Shown here piece after piece: positions 1 through 10,312 of a stretch of DNA of 64,000 nucleotides. Numbering within the stretch: position 1 is the stretch's first letter; every line of letters starts with the position of its first letter. A model generated the notes under the pieces. The model was not told the DNA's origin. It was given only the letters and a program-made list of their open reading frames with translations, and searched no databases. The position numbers and the translations under genes were made by a program. This DNA is from Streptomyces ruber. Lineage in GTDB: Bacteria > Actinomycetota > Actinomycetes > Streptomycetales > Streptomycetaceae. The stretch covers positions 500,048-564,047 of the forward strand of contig NZ_BMQK01000004.1 in assembly GCF_014648075.1 (NCBI RefSeq), read 5' to 3'.

Positions 1-1110
1 ACGTTGTCGGTCAGGTCCCGCCACACCCCGGACACGCCCTGCACCTGGGCGCGGCCGCCGAGACGCCCGTCGGTGCCGACCTCGCGCGCCACCCTCGTCA
101 CCTCGTCGGCGAAGGCGCGCAGCTGCTCCACCATCGTGTTGACGGTGTCCTTCAGTTCGAGGATCTCGCCCCGCGCGTCGACCGTGATCTTCTTGGACAG
201 GTCACCGTTCGCGACGGCCGTGGTCACCAGGGCGATGTTGCGCACCTGTGAGGTGAGGTTGTCGGCCATGAAGTTGACGTTGTCGGTGAGGTCCTTCCAG
301 ACGCCGGAGACGCCGCGGACCTCGGCGCGGCCGCCGAGGTTGCCCTCGGTGCCGACCTCGCGGGCGACGCGGGTGACCTCGTCGGCGAAGGCGGAGAGCT
401 GGTCCACCATCGTGTTGATGGTCGACTTCAGCTCCAGGATCTCGCCCTTCGCCTCGACCGTGATCTTCTTGCCGAGATCGCCCTGGGCGACCGCCGTCGA
501 CACGAGCGCGATGTTGCGCACCTGTGAGGTGAGGTTGTCGGCCATGAAGTTGACGTTGTCGGTGAGGTCCTTCCAGACGCCGGAGACGCCGCGCACCTGG
601 GCGCGGCCGCCGAGGTTGCCCTCGGTGCCGACCTCGCGGGCGACGCGGGTGACCTCGTCGGCGAAGGCGGAGAGCTGGTCCACCATCGTGTTGATCGTGG
701 ACTTCAGCTCCAGGATCTCGCCCTGCGCGTCCACCGTGATCTTCTGGCTGAGGTCGCCGTTGGCCACGGCCGTGGTGACCTGGGCGATGTTGCGGACCTG
801 CGAGGTCAGGTTGGACGCCATGAAGTTGACGTTGTCGGTGAGGTCCTTCCAGACGCCGGAGACGCCGCGGACCATGGCCCGGCCGCCGAGGTTGCCCTCG
901 GTGCCGACCTCGCGGGCGACGCGGGTGACCTCGTCGGCGAAGGCGGAGAGCTGGTCCACCATCGTGTTCACGGTCAGCTTCAGTTCCAGCAGCTCACCGG
1001 TGGCCTCGACGGTCACCGTACGGGTCAGGTCGCCGCGCGCCACCGCCGTGGTCACCAGGGCGATGTCCCGCACCTGTGCGGTCAGCCGGGCGGCCATCGT
1101 GTTGACCGCC
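1..1110. repeat. 276-bp tandem repeat encoding the HAMP array
   Basis: Near-identical segments recur every 276 bp (92 codons). For example, atgaagttgacgttgtcggt begins at 268, 544 and 820, and the block starting tggtccaccatcgtgtt recurs with the same period. The copies toward 1110 are more diverged. The central units are so alike at DNA level that recent unit duplication or gene conversion is likely. Confidence 0.85.
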
Positions 1111-1706
1111 TCGGTCACGTCCCGCCAACTCCCGGACAGACCCTGCGCCTTGGCGCGCCCGCCGAGCCGCCCCTCGGTGCCCACCTCCCGCGCCACCCGG
1201 GTCACCTCGCCCGTGAACAGCGACAGTTGGTCGACCATCTTGTTCACCGCCCGGCCCAGCCGGCGCAGATCACCCCGCAGCTGCCGGTTGCCGTCGTGCA
1301 GGTCGACCCGCTGGGTGAGGTCACCGCCGGCCACCGCGTCCAGCACGCGCGTGGCGTTCGCCGCCGGGGCCACCAGGGCGTCCAGGAGGTGGTTGACGTC
1401 GTCGACCCGGGACGCCCAGGCCCCCTGGCCCGGGCTCGCCGACAGCCGCTCGTCGAGCCGCCCGTACCGCACCAACTCCCGCCGGACGCGCTGCACTTCG
1501 TCGGTGAAGTGGGTGCTGCGGTCCATGATCTGATTGAAGACGGCCGTCAGCTCGGCCGGCAGCCCCCGCCCCGTGTCGGGGGCCTTCCGGTAGTCGCCGT
1601 CCCGAGCGGCGATCATGGCCGCGAGCAAAGGGCGCAGATCGGATGCCCGAATCCATTCGTCTTTCTGACCGTCTTCGAGCACGCGCATAGCAGTGTTCTC
1701 ACTCAT
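1..1706 (-). CDS. Poly-HAMP sensor histidine kinase (N-terminal part, runs off the window)
   Basis: 568 codons are readable before the gene leaves the window; the kinase part is not visible. There is no membrane segment or signal peptide, so the visible part is cytoplasmic. After about 110 residues come at least five HAMP-type modules, each with a core such as [18 protein letters not shown] followed by [16 protein letters not shown] and an [16 protein letters not shown] linker. The unit is 92 residues, as in the poly-HAMP arrays of group III (Nik1-like) hybrid kinases. In that family the array is followed by HisKA, HATPase and receiver domains, which is inference here. The ATG start opens [13 protein letters not shown]. 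It is divergent from the SpoIIE-type phosphatase gene across about 100 bp, so the two may share a signalling function. Confidence 0.85.
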   Translation of the reverse strand, partial: MSENTAMRVLEDGQKDEWIRASDLRPLLAAMIAARDGDYRKAPDTGRGLPAELTAVFNQIMDRSTHFTDEVQRVRRELVRYGRLDERLSASPGQGAWASRVDDVNHLLDALVAPAANATRVLDAVAGGDLTQRVDLHDGNRQLRGDLRRLGRAVNKMVDQLSLFTGEVTRVAREVGTEGRLGGRAKAQGLSGSWRDVTEAVNTMAARLTAQVRDIALVTTAVARGDLTRTVTVEATGELLELKLTVNTMVDQLSAFADEVTRVAREVGTEGNLGGRAMVRGVSGVWKDLTDNVNFMASNLTSQVRNIAQVTTAVANGDLSQKITVDAQGEILELKSTINTMVDQLSAFADEVTRVAREVGTEGNLGGRAQVRGVSGVWKDLTDNVNFMADNLTSQVRNIALVSTAVAQGDLGKKITVEAKGEILELKSTINTMVDQLSAFADEVTRVAREVGTEGNLGGRAEVRGVSGVWKDLTDNVNFMADNLTSQVRNIALVTTAVANGDLSKKITVDARGEILELKDTVNTMVEQLRAFADEVTRVAREVGTDGRLGGRAQVQGVSGVWRDLTDN

Positions 1707-1809
1707 GGTGGCCCACTTCGGTTACTCGGCGCATATGGGCCTGGCCAGTCTGTCACTCTGTCAGTGCCACCCGAGGCTTATTCGTCCGAACTGCTCAGGG
1801 AGCCGTACA

Positions 1810-3798
1810 GTGGGGGCCATTCCGACGCAACGGGACATCACGTCCCGTGCTCCTGATACGCCTGCGCAGCAGGATGTGGACACGCGCGCGGAAGCACATG
1901 TGCTGCTCTCCGGCGGTCCGCTGGCGGCCGGTGTCGCGCGCCGCTTCGTCCGTGCGGGCATGGCCGAATGGGCCCGGCTGGCCCTCCCCGGCGCCGAGTC
2001 CCTCGGCGAGAGCCTTCTGTACGACGCCCTCATCGTGACCAGCGAACTCGTCACCAACGCCGTCGTCCACGCCGGTACGGACGTCGAGCTGCTGTGCCGC
2101 CTGGAGCCCGCCGGACACTCCGCCGGGGCGCCCGCGGGTACCGGCGGCGCCGGCGGCATAGTCATCGAGGTGTCCGACCACCACCCCGCGCGCCCCCTGC
2201 GGGACGAGGCCGCCCACCCTCCGTACCCGGTCGCCCGCCCGTACGGTCTGGACCGCCCCCACGGCGGGGCGGAGTACGGGCGCGGCCTGCGGCTGGTGGC
2301 CGCGCTCTCCGACGCCTGGGGCATCACCTACCGCACCGGCGTGAAGACCGTCTGGGCGCGGCTGCCCGTCGACCGGACCCCGACCGCCGAGCAGGGCGCC
2401 GAGGCGTACGACGACGCCCGGCCCGACCACGGCGAGGGCGGCACCGAGCAGCCCGCCCCCTGGCCGGGGCGGAACGTGGAGCGGGACCAGGGGTGGCTCA
2501 ACCACGGCGCCCTGTCCTTCCTGGCGGAGGCCTCCGACCTGCTGGCCGGACAGCTCGACGAGGACCTGGTCGCCGCGCTCGCCGGGCAGCTGCTCGTGCC
2601 GAGGCTCGCCGACTGGTGCGCGGTGTGGCTGGAGGACGAGGGCATGGGCTGGCGCGGCACCGAGGGGATCAGCGTCACCGGCCCCCGCCTCGCCCGGGTC
2701 TGGCACGTCAGCGAGAACCGCATCGAGGAGCTGCGCCGCGCCCTGGAGAAGGACCCGCCCCGGCTGCCGGACTCGGTGCGCTCGCGCGCGGTGCCCGTGC
2801 CCTGGCCGGCCGACGCCCTGAGCGAGCGGGACGCCACCGGGGCCGCGTTCGCCTACCGGCTGATCGCGGGCGGCCGGCCGCTGGGCACGCTGGTCATCGG
2901 ACGGGCCGGGATCGACGTGTTCCCCGACGAGGTCACGGGGCTGGTCGAGGACCTCAGCCGCCGGGTGGCCCTCGCGATCGGAGCCGCCCGGCAGTACGCG
3001 CGCCAGGCCACCATCAGCCGGGTGCTCCAGCGCGGGCTGCTGCCCGGAGCGGTCGCCGAGATCCCCGGGATGCGCAGCGCGCTCGTCTACGAACCGTGCG
3101 ACCAGGGCGGACCCAGCGGCGACTTCTACGACCTGTTCCCGGCGGGCGACGGACGCTGGTGCTTCGCCCTCGGCGACGTCCAGGGCAAGGGGCCCGAGGC
3201 CGCCGTCGTCATCGGGCTGGCCCGGCCCTGGCTGCGGCTGCTCGCACGCGAGGGCTACCAGGTCGGGGAGACCCTGGACCGCCTCAACCAGCTGCTCCTC
3301 GACGACGCGACCGAGGCGGCGGACGCGGCCGCGCGGGCCCTGGTGAAGGCCGGCGGCACCGGGCTGGAGACCGACGAGGGCCCGCAGAACCGCTTTCTCT
3401 CCCTCCTGTACGGGGAGCTGGTGCCCTTCGGCGGCGGCGTCCGCTGCACCCTCGCCTCCGCGGGCCATCCCCTGCCGCTGCTCCTCCACCCCGACGGCGG
3501 CGTGCGCATCGCCGCGGAGCCGCAGACCCTGCTCGGCGTGATCGAGGACAACGCCTACACCTCGGAGACCTTCGAGCTGCACCCCGGCGACATCCTGCTG
3601 GGCGTGACCGACGGGGTGACCGAGCGGCGCTCGGGTCCCGACATGTTCGACGACGGGGACGGACTCGCGGCGGCCCTGTCCGGCTGCGCCGGGCTGTGCG
3701 CGGACCTCGTCGCCGAGCGGATCAGGAGGCTGGTGCACGAGTTCGGCGAGGGCCCGCCGGACGACGACATGGCGCTGCTGGTGCTCCAGGCGGAGTGA
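1810..3798 (+). CDS. SpoIIE/RsbU-type PP2C phosphatase with N-terminal HATPase (RsbW-like) domain
   Basis: A 662-residue protein. Residues about 30-180 form a GHKL anti-sigma-factor-type ATPase, with N-box SELVTNAVVHAG near residue 83 and a GRGLRLVAAL G-box. The middle (about 230-390) looks GAF-like. The C-terminal 240 residues are the PP2C/SpoIIE phosphatase, with metal-binding motifs GDFYDLF, ALGDVQGKG, SAGHPLPLL, GVTDGVTERR and a final DDDMALLVL. Such proteins act in partner-switching control of sigma factors through anti-sigma antagonists. GTG was chosen because AGGGAG lies 7 nt upstream; an in-frame extension would overlap the divergent kinase gene. It is probably co-regulated with that kinase. 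Confidence 0.9.
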   Translation: MGAIPTQRDITSRAPDTPAQQDVDTRAEAHVLLSGGPLAAGVARRFVRAGMAEWARLALPGAESLGESLLYDALIVTSELVTNAVVHAGTDVELLCRLEPAGHSAGAPAGTGGAGGIVIEVSDHHPARPLRDEAAHPPYPVARPYGLDRPHGGAEYGRGLRLVAALSDAWGITYRTGVKTVWARLPVDRTPTAEQGAEAYDDARPDHGEGGTEQPAPWPGRNVERDQGWLNHGALSFLAEASDLLAGQLDEDLVAALAGQLLVPRLADWCAVWLEDEGMGWRGTEGISVTGPRLARVWHVSENRIEELRRALEKDPPRLPDSVRSRAVPVPWPADALSERDATGAAFAYRLIAGGRPLGTLVIGRAGIDVFPDEVTGLVEDLSRRVALAIGAARQYARQATISRVLQRGLLPGAVAEIPGMRSALVYEPCDQGGPSGDFYDLFPAGDGRWCFALGDVQGKGPEAAVVIGLARPWLRLLAREGYQVGETLDRLNQLLLDDATEAADAAARALVKAGGTGLETDEGPQNRFLSLLYGELVPFGGGVRCTLASAGHPLPLLLHPDGGVRIAAEPQTLLGVIEDNAYTSETFELHPGDILLGVTDGVTERRSGPDMFDDGDGLAAALSGCAGLCADLVAERIRRLVHEFGEGPPDDDMALLVLQAE

Positions 3799-3855
3799 CG
3801 CGAGTGACGCGGACGAGGACACGCGCGCGGGCGCGGGTACGGGACAATGGAACGC

Positions 3856-5088
3856 ATGCCTTCCGCACTTCCCGACGGTGAACCCGTCCCCGACGACGGG
3901 TCGCTGCCCGCGCACGCCCTCGCGGGCGCCGCCGACCGCCCCCTCGGGTTCTACCTGCACGTCCCGTACTGCGCGACCCGCTGCGGCTACTGCGACTTCA
4001 ACACCTACACGGCCACCGAGCTGCGCGGCACCGGCGGCGTCCTCGCCTCCCGGGACAACTACGCGGAGACCCTGGTCGAGGAGGTCCGGCTGGCCCGCAA
4101 GGTCCTCGGCGACGACCCGCGCCCCGTGCGCACGGTCTTCGTCGGCGGCGGCACGCCCACCCTGCTCGCCGCGGACGATCTCGTACGGATGCTGGCGGCG
4201 GTCCGGGACGAGTTCGGGCTCGCGGACGACGCCGAGGTGACCACGGAGGCGAACCCCGAGTCGGTGGACCCGGCGTACCTCACAGCCCTGCGCGAGGGCG
4301 GCTTCAACCGGATCTCGTTCGGCATGCAGAGCGCCCGCCCCCACGTCCTCCAGGTCCTCGACCGCACCCACACCCCCGGCCGCCCAGAGGCCTGCGTCGC
4401 GGAGGCGCGCGCGGCCGGCTTCGAGCACGTCAACCTCGACCTCATCTACGGCACCCCGGGCGAGTCGGACGACGACTGGCGGGCCTCGCTGGACGCCGCG
4501 ATCGGGGCGGGCCCCGACCACGTGTCGGCGTACGCGCTGATCGTCGAGGAGGGCACCCAGCTCGCCCGCCGCATCCGCCGCGGCGAGGTCCCGATGACCG
4601 ACGACGACGTGCACGCGGACCGCTACCTGATCGCCGACGAGAGGCTGGCCGCGGCGGGCTTCCACTGGTACGAGGTCTCCAACTGGGCCACCACCGAGGC
4701 GGGCCGCTGCCTCCACAACGAGCTGTACTGGCGCGGCGCCGACTGGTGGGGCGCGGGCCCCGGCGCGCACAGCCACGTCGGCGGGGTGCGCTGGTGGAAC
4801 GTGAAGCACCCCGGCGCGTACGCGGCGGCGCTCGCGGCCGGACGGTCGCCGGGGGCGGGCCGCGAGCTGCTGACCGACGAGGACCGCCGGGTGGAGCGCA
4901 TCCTGCTGGAGCTGCGGCTGCGGGACGGCTGCCCGCTGTCGCTGCTGCACGAGGAGGGGCTGACCGCGTCCCGGAAGGCCCTCGGAAGCGGGCTGCTGGA
5001 GCCGGGGCCGTACGAGGACGGACGGGCCGTGCTGACCCTGCGGGGGCGGCTGCTGGCGGACGCGGTGGTCAGGGACCTGGTGGACTGA
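3856..5088 (+). CDS. hemW: Radical SAM heme chaperone HemW
   Basis: 410 residues, the usual HemW length. The radical-SAM 4Fe-4S motif CATRCGYC gives Cys39, Cys43 and Cys46, followed by [10 protein letters not shown] (SAM-binding glycine motif), the HemN/HemW-type segment [10 protein letters not shown] and a HemN C-terminal domain. Family members long annotated as oxygen-independent coproporphyrinogen III oxidase are now regarded as heme-trafficking proteins. An in-frame ATG nine bases upstream is an alternative start; neither has a strong Shine-Dalgarno. The gene follows the phosphatase gene after a 57-bp gap. Confidence 0.93.
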   Translation: MPSALPDGEPVPDDGSLPAHALAGAADRPLGFYLHVPYCATRCGYCDFNTYTATELRGTGGVLASRDNYAETLVEEVRLARKVLGDDPRPVRTVFVGGGTPTLLAADDLVRMLAAVRDEFGLADDAEVTTEANPESVDPAYLTALREGGFNRISFGMQSARPHVLQVLDRTHTPGRPEACVAEARAAGFEHVNLDLIYGTPGESDDDWRASLDAAIGAGPDHVSAYALIVEEGTQLARRIRRGEVPMTDDDVHADRYLIADERLAAAGFHWYEVSNWATTEAGRCLHNELYWRGADWWGAGPGAHSHVGGVRWWNVKHPGAYAAALAAGRSPGAGRELLTDEDRRVERILLELRLRDGCPLSLLHEEGLTASRKALGSGLLEPGPYEDGRAVLTLRGRLLADAVVRDLVD

Positions 5089-5137
5089 CCCGTCCGACGG
5101 ACCCGGCCGTCACGCCGGGGCCGTCACTCCGAGACTG

Positions 5138-5941
5138 TCACTCCGGGGCCGTGACGAAATCGATCAGTTCTTCGACGCGGCCCAGGAGCTGCGGCTCCAG
5201 GTCCTTGTACGACCGCACCCGCGACAGGATGTGCTGCCAGGCGGCCCCCGTGTTCTCCGGCCAGCCCAGCGCCCGGCACACGCCCGTCTTCCAGTCCTGC
5301 CCGCGCGGTACGCGCGGCCAGGCGTCGATGCCCAGGGACGACGGCTTCACCGCCTCCCAGACGTCGATGTACGGGTGGCCCACCACGAGGGCGTGCTCGC
5401 TGGTGACCGACTCGGCGATGCGCCACTCCTTGCTGCCGGGGACCAGGTGGTCGACCAGCACGCCGAGGCGCGCGTCCGGGCCGGGCGCGAACTCCTCGAC
5501 GACCGACGGCAGATCGTCGACGCCCTCCAGGTACTCGACCACCACGCCCTCGACGCGCAGGTCGTCGCCCCACACCTTCTCGACCAGCTCGGCGTCGTGG
5601 CGGCCCTCCACGTAGATGCGCCCGGCACGGGCCACGCGCGCGCGGGCGCCCGGGACGGCGACCGAGCCGGACGCCGTGCGCGAGGGGCGGACCGGCGCGG
5701 CGGCGGGGCGCACGAGGGTCACCACCCGCCCTTCCAGCAGGAACCCGCGCGGTTCCAGCGGGAACACCCGGTGCTTGCCGAAACGGTCCTCCAGCGTGAC
5801 CGTCCCCGCCTCGCAGCGGATCACCGCACCACAGAAACCGGTCCCGGGCTCCTCGACCACGAGTCCCGGTTCCGCCGGCACCTCGGGCACGGGGCGGGAC
5901 TTCTTCCACGGCGGGGTCAGGTCGGCGGAGTACTGGCGCAT
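5138..5941 (-). CDS. DUF3097 family protein
   Basis: 267 residues of a conserved actinobacterial family without established function, recognised from the N-terminal DLTPPWKKS and the overall pattern. The segment [17 protein letters not shown] (Glu112) followed by [15 protein letters not shown] resembles the glutamate and DxD region of Toprim domains; this is my inference. It converges with hemW and runs parallel to the metallo-hydrolase gene 45 bp upstream. There is no strong ribosome binding site before the ATG. Confidence 0.8.
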   Translation of the reverse strand: MRQYSADLTPPWKKSRPVPEVPAEPGLVVEEPGTGFCGAVIRCEAGTVTLEDRFGKHRVFPLEPRGFLLEGRVVTLVRPAAAPVRPSRTASGSVAVPGARARVARAGRIYVEGRHDAELVEKVWGDDLRVEGVVVEYLEGVDDLPSVVEEFAPGPDARLGVLVDHLVPGSKEWRIAESVTSEHALVVGHPYIDVWEAVKPSSLGIDAWPRVPRGQDWKTGVCRALGWPENTGAAWQHILSRVRSYKDLEPQLLGRVEELIDFVTAPE

Positions 5942-5986
5942 TCGAGTGACGATAGGAGAAATGCGCGCCCAGTGGTGCCCTACCGG

Positions 5987-6724
5987 CTAAGACACGCCGA
6001 AGCGCCTCGCCAGCGCGTCCCGCTGGGCCCGGACGAACGCCGCGTCCACCACCGCCCCGTGCCCCGGCACGTAGCGCGCGTCCTCCCCGCCCAGCGCGAG
6101 CAGCCGGTCCAGCGCGGCCGGCCAGCGCGCGGGGACGGCGTCGGGGCCCGCCTGCGGTTCGCCGGACTCCTCCACCAGGTCCCCGCAGAACACGGTGTCC
6201 GGGGTGCCGGGCGGGCCGGTGACCAGCACCGCCAGATCATGCGCCGTGTGGCCCGGCCCCACGTCGGCGAGCAGTGCCCGCACCCCGCCGCCCAGGTCCA
6301 GCGCCAGCTCCCCGGAGACCAGCCGGCCGGGACGGACGAGGCGGTCCGCGGCCGCGGCCGCCACGCGCGCGTCCAGCCCGTTGCGCACGGCGTCGGCGCG
6401 CAGTTCCCCGGCCTCGCAGGCGAGGACCGTGTCCAGGCCCGCGGCGCCGAGCACCTCGGCATCGGGAAAGGCCGCCGCACCGAAGACATGGTCGAAGTGG
6501 GGATGGGTCAGCGCGAGATACGTCACACGACGGTCACCGCCCAGCAGTTCCCGCGCCGCCTCGCGCAACCGCGCGCCCTCCCGCGGACTCGACCCCGCGT
6601 CGATCAGAAGGGCACGGCCGTCCCCGGCCGCCAGCCCGGCCGTGCAGTCCCAGACCGGGAGCCGGCACCGCCCCACGTGCGGGGCGAGCTCCTCCCATCC
6701 CACGTCTTCCCAGGCGACTGTCAT
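5987..6724 (-). CDS. Metallo-beta-lactamase-fold hydrolase
   Basis: 245 residues with the MBL signature HPHFDH (His74, His76, Asp78, His79) and later metal ligands in VGPGHTAHD and VPGHGAVVD. No signal peptide is seen, so it is probably cytoplasmic. The fold covers glyoxalase II, lactonases and quinone-cyclase-like enzymes; nothing here fixes the substrate. It is divergent from hrcA and lies in front of the DUF3097 gene. Confidence 0.82.
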   Translation of the reverse strand: MTVAWEDVGWEELAPHVGRCRLPVWDCTAGLAAGDGRALLIDAGSSPREGARLREAARELLGGDRRVTYLALTHPHFDHVFGAAAFPDAEVLGAAGLDTVLACEAGELRADAVRNGLDARVAAAAADRLVRPGRLVSGELALDLGGGVRALLADVGPGHTAHDLAVLVTGPPGTPDTVFCGDLVEESGEPQAGPDAVPARWPAALDRLLALGGEDARYVPGHGAVVDAAFVRAQRDALARRFGVS

Positions 6725-6851
6725 GCGCCGACGCTAGCGGCAGCGGAATCCGCTGGTACGACATGGCAGGACACGTCGGTACACGTCGGCACGACATCGC
6801 GCGGCCGCCCTTGCCGGGGTCGTACCCGACCGCCGTACACTGATAGGAATG

Positions 6852-6878
6852 CTGGCACTCACCCGGGAGGAGTGCCAA
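6852..6878 (+). promoter_or_regulatory. CIRCE operator (HrcA binding site)
   Basis: CTGGCACTC, nine bases, GAGTGCCAA. The arms pair over eight perfect positions (TGGCACTC/GAGTGCCA) with the canonical N9 spacer. It lies about 40 bp before the hrcA start, the position expected for autorepression by HrcA. Confidence 0.93.
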
Positions 6879-6919
6879 AGGGGACGAGCCGCGGGACGGA
6901 CGATCTGGAGGTGTGCGCG

Positions 6920-7936
6920 ATGCTCAACGAACGCAGGCTCGAAGTGCTGCGCGCCATCGTCCAGGACTACGTCGGCACCGAGGAGCCGGTGGGCTCCAAG
7001 GCGCTCACCGAGCGGCACAAGCTCGGTGTCTCCCCGGCCACCGTCCGCAACGACATGGCGGCCCTCGAGGAGGAGGGCTACATCGCCCAGCCGCACACCA
7101 GTGCCGGGCGCATCCCCACCGACAAGGGCTACCGCCTCTTCGTCGACAAACTCGCCGCCGTCAAGCCGCTCAGCTCGCCCGAGCGCCGCGCCATCCACAA
7201 CTTCCTGGAGGGCGCCGTCGACCTGGACGACGTCGTCGCCCGGACCGTACGGCTGCTCGCGCAGCTCACCCGGCAGGTCGCCGTCGTGCAGTACCCGTCG
7301 CTCACGCGGTCCACGGTGCGCCACGTCGAACTGCTGTCGCTGGCCCCCGCGCGCGTGATGCTCGTGCTGATCACGGACACGGGCCGGGTGGAGCAGCGGA
7401 TGATCGACTGCCCGGCGCCGTTCGGAGAAACGTCACTCGCGGATCTGCGCGCCCGGCTCAACAGCCGGGTCGCCGGCCGCCGTTTCGCGGACGTGCCCCC
7501 TCTGGTGCAGGATCTGCCGGAGGCGTTCGAGGCCGAGGATCGCGGTACCGTCTCGACTGTCCTCTCCACCCTGCTGGAGACACTCGTCGAGGAGACCGAG
7601 GAACGGCTGATGATCGGCGGCACCGCCAATCTGACCCGCTTCGCGCACGACTTCCCGCTCACCATCCGGCCGGTGCTGGAGGCGCTGGAGGAGCAGGTGG
7701 TCCTGCTGAAGCTGCTCGGTGAGGCGAAGGACTCGGGCATGACCGTGCGCATCGGTCATGAGAACGCCCACGAGGGACTCAACTCCACGTCCGTGGTCTC
7801 GGTGGGCTACGGTTCGGGCGGCGAGGCAGTAGCAAAACTCGGCGTGGTCGGACCGACCCGCATGGACTATCCGGGAACGATGGGAGCAGTACGAGCGGTG
7901 GCACGTTACGTCGGACAGATCCTGGCGGAGTCGTAA
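6920..7936 (+). CDS. hrcA: Heat-inducible transcription repressor HrcA
   Basis: 338 residues. The N-terminal winged helix contains [17 protein letters not shown] and [16 protein letters not shown], followed by the family motif [14 protein letters not shown] and the GAF-like HrcA domain ending ARYVGQIL. It represses chaperone genes through CIRCE, and a CIRCE element sits just upstream. ATG was chosen because a GGAG lies 9 nt upstream; an in-frame GTG nine bases earlier abuts that site. dnaJ starts immediately after the stop codon, so the two are translationally coupled. Confidence 0.96.
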   Translation: MLNERRLEVLRAIVQDYVGTEEPVGSKALTERHKLGVSPATVRNDMAALEEEGYIAQPHTSAGRIPTDKGYRLFVDKLAAVKPLSSPERRAIHNFLEGAVDLDDVVARTVRLLAQLTRQVAVVQYPSLTRSTVRHVELLSLAPARVMLVLITDTGRVEQRMIDCPAPFGETSLADLRARLNSRVAGRRFADVPPLVQDLPEAFEAEDRGTVSTVLSTLLETLVEETEERLMIGGTANLTRFAHDFPLTIRPVLEALEEQVVLLKLLGEAKDSGMTVRIGHENAHEGLNSTSVVSVGYGSGGEAVAKLGVVGPTRMDYPGTMGAVRAVARYVGQILAES

Positions 7937-9076
7937 GTGGCCACGGACTACTACGCCGTGCTCGGCGTGCGCCGCGACGCTTCCCAGGACGAGATCAAGA
8001 AGGCGTTCCGGAGGCTCGCGCGCGAGCTGCACCCGGACGTCAACCCCGATCCGAAGACCCAGGAGCGGTTCAAGGAGATCAACGCCGCCTACGAGGTGCT
8101 CTCGGATCCGCAGAAGAAGCAGGTCTACGACCTCGGCGGCGACCCGCTGTCCCAGGCGGGCGGCGGCGGTGGCGCGGGCGGCTTCGGCGCCGGCGGCTTC
8201 GGCAACTTCTCGGACATCATGGACGCCTTCTTCGGCACGGCGTCCCAGCGCGGCCCGCGCTCGCGCACCCGGCGCGGCCAGGACGCGATGATCCGGCTGG
8301 AGGTCGAGCTCGACGAGGCGGCCTTCGGCACGACCAAGGACATCCAGGTCGACACCGCGACCGTCTGCGCCACCTGCAACGGCGAGGGTGCGGCTCCGGG
8401 CACGTCCGCCCAGACCTGTGACATGTGCCGCGGCCGCGGTGAGGTCTCGCAGGTCACCCGGTCCTTCCTGGGCCAGGTCATGACGTCCCGCCCGTGCCCG
8501 CAGTGCCAGGGCTTCGGCACCGTCGTCCCCACCCCGTGCCCCGAGTGCGCGGGCGACGGACGCGTACGGTCCCGCCGCACCCTCACGGTGAAGATCCCGG
8601 CCGGTGTCGACAACGGCACCCGCATCCAGCTCGCGGGCGAGGGCGAGGTCGGCCCCGGCGGCGGCCCCGCCGGCGACCTGTACGTGGAGATCCACGAGCT
8701 GCCGCACCCGGTCTTCCAGCGGCGCGGCGACGACCTGCACTGCACGGTCACCATCCCGATGACCGCGGCGGCGCTCGGCACGAAGGTCCCGCTGGAGACG
8801 CTCGACGGCATGGAGGAGGTCGACATCCGCCCGGGCACCCAGTCCGGCCAGTCGATCCCGCTGCACGGGCGCGGCGTGACCCATCTGCGGGGCGGCGGCC
8901 GCGGTGACCTCATCGTGCACGTCGAGGTGACGACGCCGACCAAGCTCGACCCGGAGCAGGAGCGGCTGCTGCGCGAGCTGGCGAAGCTGCGTGGCGAGGA
9001 GCGGCCCACGGGGCAGTTCCAGCCCGGGCAGCAGGGGCTGTTCTCGCGGTTGAAGGACGCGTTCAACGGGCGCTGA
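7937..9076 (+). CDS. dnaJ: Molecular chaperone DnaJ (second paralogue type, linked to hrcA)
   Basis: 379 residues with full type I architecture. The J domain (1-70) has HPD at 32-34, followed by a Gly/Phe-rich linker (about 73-95), four CxxCxGxG zinc repeats (Cys144/147, 161/164, 187/190, 201/204) and the substrate-binding C-terminal domains. It stimulates DnaK ATPase and delivers clients. The GTG start touches the hrcA stop codon, so it is expressed from the CIRCE-controlled promoter and should be heat-inducible. Streptomyces usually carries another dnaJ in the dnaK operon. Confidence 0.95.
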   Translation: MATDYYAVLGVRRDASQDEIKKAFRRLARELHPDVNPDPKTQERFKEINAAYEVLSDPQKKQVYDLGGDPLSQAGGGGGAGGFGAGGFGNFSDIMDAFFGTASQRGPRSRTRRGQDAMIRLEVELDEAAFGTTKDIQVDTATVCATCNGEGAAPGTSAQTCDMCRGRGEVSQVTRSFLGQVMTSRPCPQCQGFGTVVPTPCPECAGDGRVRSRRTLTVKIPAGVDNGTRIQLAGEGEVGPGGGPAGDLYVEIHELPHPVFQRRGDDLHCTVTIPMTAAALGTKVPLETLDGMEEVDIRPGTQSGQSIPLHGRGVTHLRGGGRGDLIVHVEVTTPTKLDPEQERLLRELAKLRGEERPTGQFQPGQQGLFSRLKDAFNGR

Positions 9077-9211
9077 GCGTTTCGCCGGGGTTCGCGTTCC
9101 GTCCGCGGGTCCGTCGTGGCTGGGCGCCCAGTTCTCCGCGCCCCCTGCGGGGCGCGGGCCGAGGCCCCACCGCGATTCGGCCGTGACCCGGTGGCATGGC
9201 ACGATGCGGGC

Positions 9212-10312
9212 ATGGCCTTGGCACTGAGCGATCTTCTCCGGTACCCGATCGTGCAGGCTCCCATGGCGGGCGGCGTCTCCGTCCCGGGGCTCGCCGCCGC
9301 CGTGTCCGGGGCGGGCGGGCTCGGGTTCCTCGCCGCCGGGTTCAAGACCGCCGACGGCATGTACCAGGAGATCAAGCAGCTGCGCGGGCTCACGGACCGC
9401 CCCTTCGGGGTGAACGTCTTCATGCCGCAGCCCGAGGACCACACCGACCCCGCCGCCGTCGAGGTGTACGCCGAGCAGCTCGCGGGCGAGGCGTCCTGGT
9501 ACGGGACCGAGCTGGGCGACCCGGGCTGCGGCGGCCGCGACGACGGCTACGAGGCCAAGCTCGCCGTCCTCCTCGACGATCCGGTCCCGGCCGTCTCCTT
9601 CCACTTCGGCTGCCCGGCCCCCGACGTGATCGGTGCCCTCGCCGCCAAGGGCACCCGCACTCTCGTCACCGCCACCACGCCCGACGAGGCGCGGGCCGTG
9701 GAGCTGGCGGGCGCCCACGCGGTGATCGTGCAGGGCGTCGAGGCCGGCGGTCACCAGGGCACCCACCGCGACGACCCCGAACGGGACGGCGCGGGCATCG
9801 GACTGCTCGCCCTGATCGCCCAGGTCCGCGAGGCGGTGGCGCTGCCGATCGTCGCGGCCGGCGGCCTGATGCGGGGCGGCCAGATCGCCGCGGTCCTCGC
9901 GGCCGGGGCGAGCGCCGCCCAGCTCGGCACGGCGTTCCTCGCCACGCCCGAGTCGGGCGCCCACGCCCTGCACAAACAGGCGCTGACCGACCCCCTGTTC
10001 GCCCGCACGGAGCTGACACGCGCCTTCACCGGGCGCCCGGCCCGCGGGCTGGTCAACCGCTTCGTGCGCGAGCACGGCCGGTACGCGCCGACGGGCTACC
10101 CCCAGGTGCACCACCTGACCTCCGGGTTGCGCGCGGCGGCGGCCCGGGCGGGTGACGCGCAGGGCATGTCGCTGTGGGCGGGGCAGGGGCACCGGCTGGC
10201 GCGGGAGCTGCCCGCGGGAGAGCTGGTGGAGGTACTGATGAGTGAACTGGCCGCGGCGGCGACGGCGTTGTCGGGACGTACGGACGACACAGTGGGAGGA
10301 GACGCCCGATGA
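9212..10312 (+). CDS. Nitronate monooxygenase-like FMN enzyme
   Basis: 366 residues of the NMO/2-nitropropane dioxygenase TIM-barrel family: N-terminal RYPIVQAPMAGGVS, glycine-rich GLGFLAAG, VSFHFGCP, GVEAGGHQGTH with the expected catalytic-type His, and the FMN phosphate loop region IVAAGGLMRGGQ then GTAFLATPES. It probably oxidises nitronates such as propionate-3-nitronate, but the family also includes enoyl-ACP reductases of the FabK type. The ATG matches the family N-terminus. The stop overlaps the rsmE start by ATGA. Confidence 0.85.
   Translation: MALALSDLLRYPIVQAPMAGGVSVPGLAAAVSGAGGLGFLAAGFKTADGMYQEIKQLRGLTDRPFGVNVFMPQPEDHTDPAAVEVYAEQLAGEASWYGTELGDPGCGGRDDGYEAKLAVLLDDPVPAVSFHFGCPAPDVIGALAAKGTRTLVTATTPDEARAVELAGAHAVIVQGVEAGGHQGTHRDDPERDGAGIGLLALIAQVREAVALPIVAAGGLMRGGQIAAVLAAGASAAQLGTAFLATPESGAHALHKQALTDPLFARTELTRAFTGRPARGLVNRFVREHGRYAPTGYPQVHHLTSGLRAAAARAGDAQGMSLWAGQGHRLARELPAGELVEVLMSELAAAATALSGRTDDTVGGDAR

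Noticed and set aside
4..1533. 509-residue plus-strand ORF over the poly-HAMP gene
   Set aside because: The minus strand encodes clear HAMP modules; the plus frame is a Ser/Thr/Arg-rich shadow repeated by the same 276-bp period.
1795..4950. 1051-residue ORF on the minus strand opposite the SpoIIE phosphatase and hemW
   Set aside because: It is the antisense reading of two well-supported genes; the composition is Arg/Gly/Val/Ala-rich with no domain motifs, as expected in high-GC shadows.
3856..5088. Oxygen-independent coproporphyrinogen III oxidase (HemN)
   Set aside because: The length and N-terminal pattern fit HemW; HemN proper has an additional N-terminal segment.
5231..6919. In-frame upstream extension of hrcA
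   Set aside because: It runs antisense through two genes and lacks motifs. The true start follows the CIRCE element and a ribosome site.
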